DNA from: Rattus norvegicus | Lineage: Eukaryota > Chordata > Mammalia > Rodentia > Muridae | DNA: 64,000 nucleotides | Assembly (NCBI RefSeq): GCF_036323735.1 | Contig: NC_086033.1 | Span: forward strand, 5,166,968-5,230,967 | Reading direction: 5' to 3' | In this document: piece by piece, positions 10,900 to 22,179 of the stretch | How the letters are laid out: every line of letters starts with the position of its first letter | Position numbering within the stretch: the first letter of the stretch is position 1 | Notes under the pieces: generated by a model | Seen by the model: only the letters and a program-made list of their open reading frames with translations | What the model was told of the DNA's origin: nothing | The model's database searches: none | Position numbers and translations under genes: made by a program

Positions 10900-13230
10900 G
10901 TGCAGGGCTGAAATCAGATTCTGTAATGGAGAGGCGGAAGAAACTATGGTTTTGAAGTATTTGTTCTTTTTGAAAGCACAAAGTGGGAGATCAGTCAGTT
11001 ATCCTCTTTTTGCAACATCTTACTCTGAGCTGCAGGACATATCCTGGGGTATATTGCTTTCCATATTCAATGGGCTTTTCAGAAATTCCAGTTTCCTGAA
11101 ACGGCATGGCCCTACTTTGGTGGACTGACTGGTAGGAAGTGGAAAGGTTCTCTGAGGGGCAGATGAGGAAAGGCCAAAAGAAGAGGAAAGAGACAGCTAT
11201 GAAAGGGCTGCTGGTGGGTACAAGGAAACAACAAGCACATTTCTCAAAGCCCTATTTTACTATAGCACTGTGGGAAGCATAACCACAAGCTGACAGAAAC
11301 AAATTGTTAAAATAAACAATGCATTCGTTCCCATCCCCCAAACTACTCCGTTTTTAACCACCAAGGTCAATAGAAATTTAAGCCTCAAGTACACCTTCTC
11401 TTAAGGTTCCATACCTCAGCAGGCTGAAAAATCTGCCAACAGGCCTTGACCTACCTTGACTATGCCTAGCAGGCAGACCTTCTCTCTCTTTCTTTTCCTC
11501 TGTTTGAGAGCAGGAGCAAATGACTTTATACTGTGGGAGGATTTCCATTATCAACAAACATAAATTTTCCGAAGTCATTAAAGCTAGAAGGCCAATCATT
11601 GATGGGCAGGTGTGGTCAGGTCACTCTACCTAAACTATCCCATGGAGAAAAGTAAAAGTGACAGCCATACCTGTGTTTAGGAAACAAGATGTCACAGGTG
11701 ATTTGAGTATGGGTGCTGTGTGGGAGAGAGGAGGTCATGAATCTAGCTGGAAAAGCCCACTCCACTTTTAGATGTGTTTTGAAAGACATATAATAGAAAT
11801 TTAACTGCAACAAAATTTTGTCAGCAAATGTGCTCTAATGATAGGTGGTTAGGTTTTGGGGGTCTATTGACACAGAAACTGGATTAGTGGTAATATCTTG
11901 GGAAGTAGCTTGTGTTACAAGGAGAACTTCAGTTATCCCTTGCCTAGGCCATCTACTGTCTTCTCTTCTCTTTTTCCTCTTTCACTCTTCTATCTGGGCT
12001 GATGTAGCAAAAGGCTCTTCCCAGAGACAAGTCAAAGGAGAATTAAGGTGACATCTTTACCCTGTTTTCTTATAGACACATTGGACTGCGAAGGCTGTGA
12101 GGGAACCAGGCGGGAGGAGACTGCAAAAGGCAGAAGGAAGCAGTGACTGCACTGGTCGTGTTTCCCATTCTGTCACAGAAGCATTTGAAGAAAGGAGGGT
12201 TCCATTGGCTCAGAGTCGGGAAGCACAGACTCCATCCTAGAAGGGGTGAGTGTAGCCGTGAGAGGTGCAGTTGGTAGAAGTGGACTGGCTGGCAGGATGT
12301 GAATGAGACTCTTACTATGTGGGTGGAGCAGGGAGCAGAAATAGGGAAATTCTAGCTCTTAGCTTCCTCTCTGTGCCATTCAGTGCAGGCACCTGGCCTG
12401 AGAGTTATGGTGTTACCACCATTCAGAGTGAGCTTTACGTCGATTCTCTCCCCAAAACCCCTCAGAGCGACATTCAAAGGCCTGCTTCACTAACACACTA
12501 GGCAATTTTTACCTTCCTCAAGTTGTCAGTGACCAGCAGCAGAGCAAGGCAAGAAGGTTGCACGGCCATTTAGAGGGAGGAATCAAGGAGTGGTGTTCGT
12601 GCAAGCCAGAAGAGACCTACAGGAAAGCTGGACATCAAAGAGCCACACACATTCTCTCATGGATTCTCATGGTTTTCCCAGGGTGAGATTCAGATGCATG
12701 TGGTAGCTAAAGGCATTTCTGGCTGAAGCCGGTTTTCCTATGTGACATTAGGAAACAGTTGTAATAAAAGAAAGTTTCAAACAGCAAACTGTTCTGATTC
12801 TGATGGACACAAGTCTGATACTAGGCTGGAATTCTCTTCATAACTTTCGATACTTTTGAAAATAAAGGATAGATAGTATAATGTACTCGAATCCTAAAAT
12901 ACTGTGAAGTATGCATTTCATAAATATGCATTACATGATATTCAGTTGAAATTGCTGGGAATTGTACTTTCTTCTATCCCTATAACCACTTGGCTCTGGA
13001 CAGAATTACTAAAGAATATGATGACTTGGGCTGTGTGTGTCTCTGTGTGTCTTTGTGTGTTCTGTGCGTGTGTTTATGTGTGTCTCTGTGTTTCTTTAGG
13101 TATTTATGTGTTTATATATTTATGTGAAAATGGAGGCTCTGTCAACTTATGGTATTTTTCACAGTAGCTATTGTCCACAGTGTTTTATGAGATGAAGTCT
13201 TCGTTATGGCAGATGGAGTCAGAGAGACTA
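10900..13230. other. Unassigned block A sequence between the CpG-rich ORF and the Smim14 retrocopy
   Basis: No recognisable gene or repeat apart from GT-rich sequence near 13,030-13,090. It aligns closely with block B 57,060-59,230. Short ORFs on both strands are partly shared with block B but match nothing I know. Confidence 0.4.
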
Positions 13231-13246
13231 CAGAAAGATCAAAGTA

Positions 13247-13352
13247 AGGGGTTGGGGATTTAGCTTAGTTGTAGACGCTTGCCTAGAAACCGCAAGGCCC
13301 TGGATTTGGGTCCCCAGCTCCGGAAAAGACAAAAAAAAAAAGAAAAAAAAAA
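13247..13352 (+). mobile_element. ID SINE upstream of the Smim14 retrocopy
   Basis: A near-complete ID element: GGGGTTGGGGATTTAGCTTA start, CGCAAGGCCCTGG core, CCCCAGCTCCGG end and an A-rich tail. A 15-base target-site duplication AGAAAGATCAAAGTA flanks it at 13,232-13,246 and 13,353-13,367. The matching block B region is deleted, so its age relative to the duplication is unknown. Confidence 0.95.
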
Positions 13353-13377
13353 AGAAAGATCAAAGTATAGAGGAAGG

Positions 13378-13460
13378 GGCAGGGAAGATATCACAGCAGT
13401 TGAAATCACTTATTGTTCTTCCAGAGGATCTGGAATTGGTTCCTGGTAACCATACAAAGA
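13378..13460 (+). mobile_element. B2-like SINE fragment
   Basis: The order of motifs resembles a degraded B2 tRNA-like half: GGGAAGATATCACAGCAGTT, then TTCTTCCAGAGGATCTGG, then GGTTCCTGGTAACCAT. The 3' half is missing. Confidence 0.5.
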
Positions 13461-13597
13461 CTAACACCAACCTCGATAGGCAAAGCTGTCTCCCAGATTC
13501 TGCCCACACTTGACAACCTCGTGATCCACCCACCCATACAAAAGGCAAAACACAGATCCGGGTCTAGTGGCTAAGAGTGACATGGCCTATCTAATAT

Positions 13598-14645
13598 GGA
13601 GGGGAGGAGGGTGGCGGCCAGCAGCAGCAGTAGCGACAGTTGCATCCAGAATACTCCAGGCCACCTCCCTCCCCACCCACCACTTGTTTGGGTGGCTTTA
13701 AAGAGTTGAGTAAAATCAAGCTGGTAACCAACCATGACTGAAGGAGGATTTGATCCCTGTGAATGTATTTGCTCTCATGAACGCACGATGAGAAGACTCA
13801 TCAATCGTCTCCGGCAGTCCCGGGCCTATTGTACCAACACAGAATGCCTTCGGGAATTGCCAGGGCCCTCCGGTGACAGTGGCATCAGCATCACTGTGAT
13901 CTTGATGGCCTGGATGGTGATCGCTGTGCTCCTCTTTCTACTGAGGCCTCCTAACCTGAGAGGCTTCAGCCTTCCTGGAAAGCCCTCCAGTCCTCACAGT
14001 GGACAGGTCCCGCCAGCCCCTCCTGTGGGCTAACATCCTGGTGTGGGAAGCAGTGATTGTTTGACACCCTGCACGACCGAACGACTGCAGAGAACCTGGC
14101 ACTACCTGTCTCTCCTTTTCCATCTGCAGTTTCATGAGCTTCTAGAAGTTTCACTTGCCAACTGCCTTTGTTTCCTGTGTTGCCACAGTCCTTATTTACA
14201 GTATACCTGAGTAAACGATTTCTTTGAAAAGTCGAGGGCTATGTTGGTTGGCCTAAGCTTAAACTTTCCACTCGTTCTCCCTGGAACACTGACCATAGCG
14301 ACTGTGGTGGTTTCTGGCCCAACTGAAGGAAAATTAAGGTTTCTGCATTTAAGTATTTTAAGTGGTTTGGATAGATTTTAATTCTTTTTATAAGGTATTT
14401 ATTCTGGGTTGTCTGGTATGAATGACAGAACCATGCTGTAGTCACTTTACTGTGGCAGTTTACCTGTGGGTGGCAGTTTTCTGTAGTCCTTGACACTGAT
14501 GCTTTAGATCATTTTCCTTACAAAGTCCAGCTGGCTTATATGGCTAGAATAGGAAAATCGATTTGGTTGTTTAATGATTTTTTAAAATAATTCCCATTAA
14601 AAATTTCTGATGTTAATACTTTAAATAAACATGATTGATTAATAT
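13598..14645 (+). pseudogene. Smim14-rs: Smim14 processed retrocopy (whole insert)
   Basis: It spans a GC-rich 5'UTR with a GCAGCAGCAGTAG stretch, an intronless coding sequence at 13,734-14,033, and a 3'UTR ending near an AATAAA at about 14,622. There is no clear poly(A) tail or target-site duplication, which suggests an old insertion. The last 340 bases persist in block B (59,245-59,610), so the retrocopy was in place before the duplication, and block B later lost the rest. Calling 14,305-14,645 the Smim14 3'UTR is inferred from continuity and the polyadenylation signal. Confidence 0.75.
13734..14033 (+). CDS. Smim14-rs: Intact small integral membrane protein 14-like ORF in a retrocopy
   Basis: A 99-residue ORF equal in length to SMIM14, a small single-pass membrane protein of the endoplasmic reticulum. 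It begins MTEGGFDPCECICSHERTMR, keeps the Cys-rich head, the CLRELPGPSGDSGIS segment and one hydrophobic span at about residues 49-71 (ISITVILMAWMVIAVLLFLL), then the RPPNLRG basic edge and a Pro-rich tail ending PAPPVG. The start context is ACCATGA. There are no introns, frameshifts or premature stops, but several substitutions from what I recall of SMIM14 (Thr at position 2, Gly as last residue). It may be a silent retrocopy or an expressed retrogene; I see no clear promoter. Confidence 0.8.
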   Translation: MTEGGFDPCECICSHERTMRRLINRLRQSRAYCTNTECLRELPGPSGDSGISITVILMAWMVIAVLLFLLRPPNLRGFSLPGKPSSPHSGQVPPAPPVG

Positions 14646-14989
14646 TTTTAAAAGAGGTAAAACACTCAGAGACCTAGAAAACCATGGATGGCTTCCTCTT
14701 TAGTCAACTGGAGCCACAAAAATGTCAGAATCACAGAGCCAATCAGAATTCACCTGAAACCAGACACTACAGAAATGATCTCATTTATATAGAAAGAATT
14801 GGCTGATGGGAAAGGATAAGCAAAGTTGCTCACCACAACCATGAAAGGACTCTTCACAACTGGGCATAGTGACTCAAAGTGCCAATTTCAGTGCTTGGGT
14901 ACATTCCTACAGGATCAAGCCCACCCTGCTCCATCCAGTAAGTCCATGACATTTAGGTCTGCCAGATTAAACTGAGAAGTCCTATTTTT

Positions 14990-15172
14990 CCTTTTTTTTA
15001 CTATATAATATCTACTTGTGAGTACATTGTAGTTATCTTCAAACACACCAGAAGAGTGTATCAGATCACATTGCAGAGTTCTGTAAGTACCCATGTGGTT
15101 GTTGGGATTTGAACTCAGGATCTCTGGGAGAACAATTGGTACTCTTAATCCGTGAAGCATCTCTCCAACCCC
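14990..15172 (-). mobile_element. B2 SINE (block A)
   Basis: Reverse-complement B2: a T-rich tail, then ACACACCAGAAGAG, GGGATTTGAACTCAGGA and CATCTCTCCAACCCC, the last being the complement of the GGCTGGAGAGATG start. Shared with block B at 59,945-60,136. Confidence 0.9.
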
Positions 15173-15429
15173 TGACAGATCCTGTGGCAACATACTGACT
15201 AAAATTCTCTGTACATTCATTCAAAGAGTTAATATTTCCAGGCTTGAATGACAATGGTACATTTATAACTTAAATGAAGTATTTCATAAGTGACACTGGT
15301 CTCAGATATTGAAGTGGTGGGTGAACTATCAGAAATAGAAGGATGCTGCAGGCCCCTGTATATCTATGCAGGATAGCAGTAGATGTAATTGCACTTTTTA
15401 TATATAATACACATAGCTTTCCAAACCTA

Positions 15430-15620
15430 TTTATTTTTATTTTAGTTTGTTTAAGATTTATGATGTATAGAGCATTCTGCCTGCATGCATGCTTACAGAC
15501 CAGAAGAGGGCGCCAGATCTCACTGTAGATGGTTGTGAGCCACTATGTGGTTGCTGGGAATTGAACTCCGACCTCTGGAAGAGTAGCCAGTATTAACTGT
15601 GGAACCACCTCTCTGGCACC
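15430..15620 (-). mobile_element. B2/B3-type SINE (block A)
   Basis: It contains GACCAGAAGAGGGCGCCAGA, GGGAATTGAACTCCGACCTC and CACCTCTCTGGCACC in reverse-complement order. Shared with block B at 60,401-60,594, so it predates the duplication. Confidence 0.88.
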
Positions 15621-16838
15621 ATTACTTCTATTCTAATCTGCCTGGTGTCTCCACCAATTTTCTTATGAATGTTCTCTTGGCATGATAAAGTTTGATTTTA
15701 ACCTGTGCGCTCAGAAGGGACACACATCTGCAATGACATGTTCATTTGGGGTTTTGTATTTGTAATCCAAGATCTTTTTGTTTGTATTTAGCATGGAACT
15801 ATCTATGTAAACAAGGATGTTCTCCTCCCTGCCTCTGCCCTCCTGCTTGAACTCTTGAACTAACAGTGGACCACCACCATGAAAAATCACAAAAAAATCC
15901 ACAAAAAAGCAATTAAGTGCCTACTAGGGCGTTATGAAATATACTATCACCTTAGATGATTCATGGCATGGCGTATAGATTAACAACTTGTATCTGGATA
16001 TTTCGAGGCATTGTTCCATTGGACTAGACAGAAGACTCTGGCATGAATTTTCTAATGGCGCTGAGTGTCCTTTCATTTTTCTGAAAGTCTTTTGGACTTA
16101 TGCCAGAGTGAGGGATGTGCACGAATCTCACTGGAAATTAAGTGTCCGTTTCCTTTAAAGCTGAGGTTGGTTTTCTTTCGAGAGAGGAGTGCTTGTGACT
16201 GGGATGATTCAGGTCTCCTCCAGCCAAGGCAATTGTGAGAGAAGACATCGCTCAGGTGCACTAAATTCTCACTTCCACAAGGTGGCACCCCATACCTAGC
16301 AAAACATATCCTCATTTCTTCAGGACAAACATGTAACCCTATTTGGGTAGAAGGGGTCAGAACAAGACCACTCTTCTGTTTCCCTTTTATTTATTAAGTG
16401 GTGATCACCCTTATAGACAGCATACTGCTGTGGTCAGAATGGAGGAAGGGGATAATTTAAGGCCCGTCACTAGTAGGAATTAAAAGTATAGTATACTTTT
16501 AATAGTATAACAACATTTATGAAAATTCCAACGATATAATCATTAAGGAAAATTTGCAAGCTGATTGCCCATTAATTATTATATATCAATTGTATAAAAA
16601 AATCAAAGAAAAGCTATTGCTAAGGAGTACTGATCAAAAAGACTGCATATTTTTATTTTTTCATTTTAACTTGGTTTCAAACGGCATGTGTGTGTTCTTA
16701 CATTTTAAATTGATGTGAACAACGAGAAACTGTCCAGAGGGATAAAAAGAAATGATAGAAGAGGTGAGGAAAGGAAGGACAATGGTATTGAGAGGCAGAG
16801 ATAGGTGCAATATATGGTGTATACATATATGAAAATTA

Positions 16839-16840
<2 letters not shown>

Positions 16841-16869
<29 letters not shown>
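16841..16869. repeat. (CA)n microsatellite
   Basis: Pure CA dinucleotide run of about 14 units. Confidence 0.95.
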
Positions 16870-16872
<3 letters not shown>

Positions 16873-17005
16873 TGCAATAGCAGCAAGGTCCTTAGCAGGT
16901 AAAAGAACTTGCACACTAGTATGATTATCTGAGTTCAATACCTGGGACCCATGGTACAAACATGGACTGAATATTGTGGCACATATGTGCACAGACACAC
17001 ACATA
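16870..17005 (+). mobile_element. B3/B4-like SINE fragment
   Basis: The order CTTAGCAGGTAAAAGAACTT, GAGTTCAATACCTGGGACCC resembles the tRNA-like head of rodent B3/B4 SINEs, directly after the CA repeat. Confidence 0.55.
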
Positions 17006-18099
17006 TCCACTGGCAAAGAAAACTTTGAAAATTCATAAGCATTTGACTTTAGAGGCACAAGGATCAGGAGTTGGGAATGAGGTCACCCCAACATTCACTC
17101 ACCTCAGAAAACCCAAGAACCGAAATTGAGCTAAGCTAATGAGTCCGATTAAAGTGTGGCAAATGCAAGAAAAAAGAATTTTAATTGCAAATATGTACGG
17201 CATAAACCACAACAAATATTAGGTTAGAAATATCAAATTGCTGGTCCTTTATATTAGTTGATACAAAGAAAGTAACAAAGAAACAAAAAAGAGAGAAAAG
17301 AAACTAAATGACAAACTTATGAAGGGAAGTAGAAGCCATCAAAATAAAGGCAGGGAATGAAAGAAAATGGGCTGGAGTGCCATGCTTGAAGGAGGAAAAG
17401 ACTTTACACTCTCTGCTCTGATGAAGCTGACTGAGATGGTGCCTGCGGGTCCTTCACAGGCGCTTTTGCGCTGCCTGCTCGGCTTGGGCACAGTTGTTTG
17501 TCCTCTTGTATTCTGTGCGGATTCCAGGTAAGGCGGGCAGTGGGAGAGCCGGGTCTCCAGCTAACTGGCTAAGCTGCTGTGCTCTGTTGCAGCTTGAGCA
17601 GGGAGCTCCTGAGTCTGCACAGCCGCTGCCACAATGTTTCCACCACACTCCTGCTTTCCTCCCCTGTGAAATCCCCTCCTGAGTCAGGTTTGCTGCTTGC
17701 TGTTGTCCTGAACTGCTGCCAAAGAAAAACAAGCTCGTTCCTGAAGAACTATTGCTGAACAGGTCCTCTTCCCCATATCCTAATAACTTTTCTCTTCCAT
17801 TAACTATGATGTGGGCTACTTATTAAAAGTAGTTTGCAAAAAACTTTGCCTCCATCCTGCTGTAGTAGAAATAAGGAAAAAGGAAGCAGGTCCTTTTGTA
17901 CAAAATACTTTATCAGAGGTCTTAAGCTCCTCAGGCTTCCTCAAAGAAGCTCTGAAGGCAATTTTAGGAAGTATCTAATAATATTGTATGTGATAAAAGA
18001 AAAGAGGCCCTTGGGTCAACTAAAATCCAACTTTATTGGTCTGGTCTCTTAAACTTCGGTGCATCTATCCAGGCTCTTCTGGCTTTTGGAGTCTGTAGC

Positions 18100-19120
18100 G
18101 AGAAGTAATGTGTGATTCTCATAGGAGGACTGACTTCGTATGTTACCAGTACTTTTTCCCTTGCAGCTTTTATTATACTTATTTGTTCTCCATGTTTACT
18201 GTCTTAGGAAATATATGCCCAGGGGAATTTCCTTTCGACTCCAGTATATTTCATACTGTGTGCTCCTTTTATTTTGATGAGTCTCTTGTTTAAGTTAAGC
18301 ACATTTTCTTCTATGATTTTGTTGAGAATTTTTGTTTGTTTGTTTGTTGGTTGGTTTTTGTTTTTGTTTTCTGTTTTATTTGCCTTTGACCCAAGTTTAT
18401 TGTCATCCTTAATATATACTTTATTGTCTTTATCATTATTATATTTGTTATTTTGCAGAAAAATCCTGTCTATTTCTTGGATGTTTTCTTCCAGGATTGA
18501 CTTCCTTCCTTCCTTTCTTCCTTTGCTTTTCCTTTATTCCTTTCCCCCTCCACTCTTTTCCTCCCTTTGGATTTAAGATTTCCTCTATCTACGTATCCAT
18601 TCCTTCTATCATCTCTTCAATGCCTGAGGTTCTCTATTCCATCTGTTGGAGTCTGTTATTAAGGTCTGCCTCTGAGAGACTATTTGAGTTCCTACATTTT
18701 ACTCATCCACATCTCTCTGTTTAGGATTTCTTTATTCATTTCCTTCCACAGTTATTGTTTTCACACATTTCTTTACTTTCTCTTTAAAGGCCTCTCCCAT
18801 ATGTGCAAATGCTGTTTTGCAGTCTTTTTTTATTCTTGTTCTTCAGTCATATTGACATATTCAGGGCCTTCTGTCATAGTGTTGATGGGCTCTAATAGAG
18901 ATTTGAATGCCCTGGCTGTTACTGGTTGTGTTTCTATGCTGGTCTGTAGTTATCTGGGCTTGGGAAGATTGTAATTCTAGGTGCAGAATCTGCTTTTGTG
19001 TGTAGAAAGTATTTGATCCCAACCATGGATTTCTGCCCATCCTTTGCCCAGTTAGTTTCTGGATAAAAGATTCACACTAGCTTTATATCTGTGATAATCC
19101 TTAATCAGCACAAGAACTGG
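18100..19120 (-). mobile_element. Old L1, ORF1/5' region, minus strand
   Basis: The plus strand shows characteristic antisense L1 ORF1 and 5'-region sequence: ACATTTTCTTCTATGATTTT, TTTCTTGGATGTTTTCTTCC, CCATCTGTTGGAGTCTG and GCCTGGCTGTTACTGGTT-like segments, rich in T. It is broken by indels and stops. No ORF1 product could be made. Confidence 0.65.
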
Positions 19121-19494
19121 GCAGATAGCTATCCTCTATACTATTATGCATATTTTTCCAATAATTCCGTTATATAATTTGCCATGGTTTTGTCTGGGAT
19201 GCCTTAAACTCCAATTAGTCCACTCACACGGCCATTATTTAAAGATTCTTACCTCATGGTGGCTTCTCCTCTATTTACGTTCTTCTTTCTACCCCGTCTG
19301 TCATGGTCTCCTCCCACCCCCAAGCTGGGAACACCAGGGAACACCTGGCTTAATTCTGCACAGCTTTTGACTATAGGCATTTTAATTTAAAATTCAGAAA
19401 TAACTTGGAGGCAAGGTCACATAAGAGTATGCATTGGTGTTTTCTTTCTTTCGTTTGTTGTTGTTATTGTTGCTGCTGCTCCTGTTTTTATTTT

Positions 19495-19583
19495 GTCTTT
19501 TTTTTTTTCAGAGCTGAGGACCAAATCCAGGGCCTTACGCTTGTTAGGCAAGTGCTCTACCACTGAGCTAAATCCCCAACCCC
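19495..19583 (-). mobile_element. ID SINE, minus strand
   Basis: A T-run, then GAGCTGAGGACCAAATCC, then CACTGAGCTAAATCCCCAAC: a reverse-complement ID element. The flanks repeat GTTGCTGCTG...TTTTGTCTTT on both sides (from about 19,470 and from 19,584), giving a long target-site duplication. Confidence 0.92.
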
Positions 19584-19689
19584 GTTGCTGCTGTTTTTAA
19601 TTTGTCTTTGTTGGTTTGGTTGGTAGGTTGGTTTTTGAGACAGTGTTTCTCTACTGTATTAGCATTTTCAAAAGCCAGTTGCTTGATTA

Positions 19690-19920
19690 AGATATCTGGG
19701 GTCAGAGAAAGGCCTGAGTGTTAGTATTCTGCTAGCAGCCTTCTGATGAAGATGTAGAACTCACAACTCCTGCTGTGCCACACCTGCTTAGAGGGTGACA
19801 CGCCCCCACCTTAATGATAATGGACTAAACATCTGAACCTGTAAGCCAGCCCCAATTAAATGTTGTCCTTCATAAGACTTACTTTGGTTTGCTATATGTT
19901 CTCAGCAGTAAAACCCTAAC
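19690..19920 (+). repeat. Rodent interspersed repeat, copy 1 (family not assigned)
   Basis: The segment from GTATTCTGCTAGCAGCC through CCCCAATTAAATGTTGTCC to AGTAAAACCCTAAC matches a second copy at 23,660-23,870. Both are in the same orientation, on either side of the ERV remnant. The 5' extents differ, so these are probably independent copies of an abundant rodent repeat and not an LTR pair. Confidence 0.6.
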
Positions 19921-20129
19921 TTCACGGCCCTCTGAAGGATCATTTCCCCAATGTAGGGGACTGCCAGGGCGTGGAGGGCACACAATTTAGGGCAAACATA
20001 GTCATGAGCCTATTGGGTAGCGCTGACCTTAAATATTAAATTATCATTGTTCAGTTCTGCAATCGCTGCCAACTGTAGGCTGGATACAATGGGGGATAGA
20101 ATGCCATATACATCTAGTATAGGGCAAAG

Positions 20130-20965
20130 GGAAGGAGCGTCATCCAGTCCCAGCAGTCTCTAAGGCTGATTTAGTTAAGGTCTAATTTAGAGTTCTATGT
20201 ATCCTTTCTACCTGCCCGTAACTCTGGGGATGATATGCATAATGAAGCTTCCAATTAGTCCCCAAGATCTTAGTTAGTCCCTGACATTTCTGAAATATGA
20301 AGGCAGGCCCTTATCTGGTCCTATTACCTTAGGTGCTCCAAACCTGGGAAAATCTCTTCTAGTATCTCTATCCGTCTATCCAGGAGGAAATGTCCACAAA
20401 AAGCAGCAGGTATTTTGAGCCATGTCTTTCTTCCTTAATCTCTATAAAGTCAATTTCCCCAGTAGAGGCCTCCAAGCTCTTACCTCTCAGTCAGGAGTTT
20501 GGATATTTGGGGTGACTGGGAGTGTTGCTCAGCTGATAAGCTTTAAAGTTTGTCATTCGTTTTACTCCCAAGTGAGTGACTCTGTGGATCTTTCTGAGAA
20601 GAGTTCTTGTTAAAGAGATGGATAATATTAGCTTACGTTCACTCGATCATCACCGTCCCAGTTAACTTCTTTTTCTGCATGTATCAGTTGATCTAGGTGA
20701 TTCAGGTAGAACAGTATCCAATCTAGAGATGCTGTTTTCTTCAAGACTATGTCCTTAGCGGCCTTGTTAGCTCATGTGTTATCTCTAGCCATTGGTTTCT
20801 TTTCCCATGATGAGGGCTTGTGTTAATGTTATTAGCTTGGCCCTTTGAATTGAAGTGTCTGGAGGAACAGACTGAGTCCAGACTACCTCCATTTCCAGTG
20901 TCACCACTGCCCCTGCTCTCCTCTGACCCTCATGGGTAAAGCTGCTTTTGTTAATAAACCAGATC
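20130..20965 (-). mobile_element. Class I ERV pol remnant: RNase H and integrase
   Basis: The minus-strand translation, with frameshifts and stops, gives a gammaretrovirus-like RNase H block near 20,770-20,960. It continues with an integrase core block near 20,430-20,560 and a later integrase segment near 20,130-20,290 in the expected order. Spacing and order fit a decayed pol gene reading right to left; env and a clear LTR were not found on the low-coordinate side. Upstream sequence to about 22.7 kb may include decayed RT and gag, but I could not confirm that. It cannot encode a functional product. Confidence 0.75.
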
Positions 20966-20969
20966 TCTT

Positions 20970-21137
20970 CTGTCTCTGACAGAGGAGAATCACTTTGATG
21001 GAGTGGACAGTCAAAATCAGAGTTGGGCAGCAGAATTGCATGGTTCGGGGAAACAGGTAGCTAGAAAATATGTTAGCCAAGATAGATTAATAAAGTTTGA
21101 TAATGAAACATGTAGGCATTACTGAACAGCAATCAGG

Positions 21138-21190
<53 letters not shown>

Positions 21191-22090
21191 TGAGTCCCAA
21201 AGTTAACTTATCCGCATCTTTATCCAACAGTGCTGTGGCAACAATAATAAGCAGGCAATCCAGCTGTCGCTGAGTCCAGTTTCTATGATAAATAAGCCAT
21301 TGGCCATTTCTATGGTAGTCTTTTCCCCTGGATCCATGGCTTTGTTGGCTAGAGGGGCTCTAATTCATTCTTCTTGTCTAATCTGCACTCTTCTATAATC
21401 TTTGCAACTTTTATTAGCTTGTATCTGTAACTTTTATCTAATATTTGGCACTAACTAATTGAAGAAAGCCCTGTACTAGAGTTCTCTGTTTTCTCTTATT
21501 TAATATCATATCTAAACACTGGCCAATTATTGTTTAAACCTGCTTACAGAGCCTGGTGGCAAATCTGGAGGAGATCCCTAACCCTTACACCCATTAAACA
21601 ACCAACCTGGGTGGGTTCCCTGTGGGCCCAAGGGCCAGTTTCTTGGCCTATGTCTGTGGTGAAGAGAACCTGTAAGAACTTTTCGGGGGAGTTGGTGTCA
21701 TGTCCTGAATACAGTTTACTCTACATTATGCCATCCGGTGGCTGGTCCCTCAGGGGAAGAGATGCCTCAACATGAGCCTACCAGAGGCATCCCCTTTCTT
21801 TATATAAAATAAATCTTTTTCATCTTAAAAACTCAGAGACCACATTTACTCGGACAGGGAGCATGCATTTCTCTTGGCAAGAAGGATATTCATTTACTGA
21901 ACAAAAGATGTGAGCAGGAGTCAGTTGCAAACTCTGTTAATGGATACATATGACCACTTGGGGCCTCTCCTGTCATGGACCCTGGATGCCAGACTGCACT
22001 GTGTCTGCCCTAGGCAGAAGGAGAGGGGAAGAGGGGATAAACCGGTGAGAAATGTAAAACCTGGAGCTGGTCCTGAGGGAAAAAGAAACT
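20970..22090. other. Probable decayed ERV interior with a long GT repeat
   Basis: It lies where RT and gag would be expected for the minus-strand ERV, but I see no convincing motif. A (GT)n run occupies about 21,142-21,189. No cellular gene recognised. Confidence 0.35.
21142..21189. repeat. (GT)n microsatellite
   Basis: A pure GT run of about 24 units. Confidence 0.95.
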
Positions 22091-22091
22091 C

Positions 22092-22176
22092 AACAAATGA
22101 CTGCTGAGAATTGAACTCAGGACATCTGGAAGAGCAGTCAGTGTTCTTAACCACCGAGCCATCTCTCCAGCCCCAA
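22092..22176 (-). mobile_element. B2 SINE fragment, minus strand
   Basis: GAATTGAACTCAGGACATC, GGAAGAGCAGTCAGTG and CATCTCTCCAGCCCC form the tRNA-like half of a B2-type element in reverse complement. Confidence 0.85.
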
Positions 22177-22179
22177 AGC

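Larger units (their letters stand above)
1..15650. repeat. Segmental duplication, block A (direct repeat of block B)
   Basis: Base 1 aligns with 46,678, and the match continues with small indels to at least 15,650, opposite about 60,750. Both copies have the same orientation. The same gene exons, Rrs1 pseudogene, LTR, old L1 pieces and B2 elements appear in the same order. Over the four coding exons I counted 21 differences in 623 bases by eye, so the copies are about 96-97% identical there. Block A continues off the left edge. Its right end cannot be seen, because block B is interrupted by an L1. Confidence 0.95.
15650..18090. other. Unassigned AT-rich region with a GC-rich island near 17.4-17.75 kb
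   Basis: No gene recognised. A (CA)n run lies at 16,841-16,869 and a B3/B4-like fragment at about 16,870-17,005. The stretch 17,416-17,750 is GC-richer than its surroundings and contains a plus-strand ORF of about 35 codons from 17,419 with a hydrophobic segment (LLRCLLGLGTVVCPLVFC) ending at an AG/GTAAGG donor-like site. It could be an exon, a retrocopy start or an LTR piece; I cannot name it. Confidence 0.4.

Noticed and set aside
13247..13352. tRNA-Ala-like A and B boxes at the ID elements
   Set aside because: ID elements derive from a tRNA-Ala/BC1 source but have A-rich tails and target-site duplications and no intact tRNA fold, so they are SINEs and not tRNA genes.
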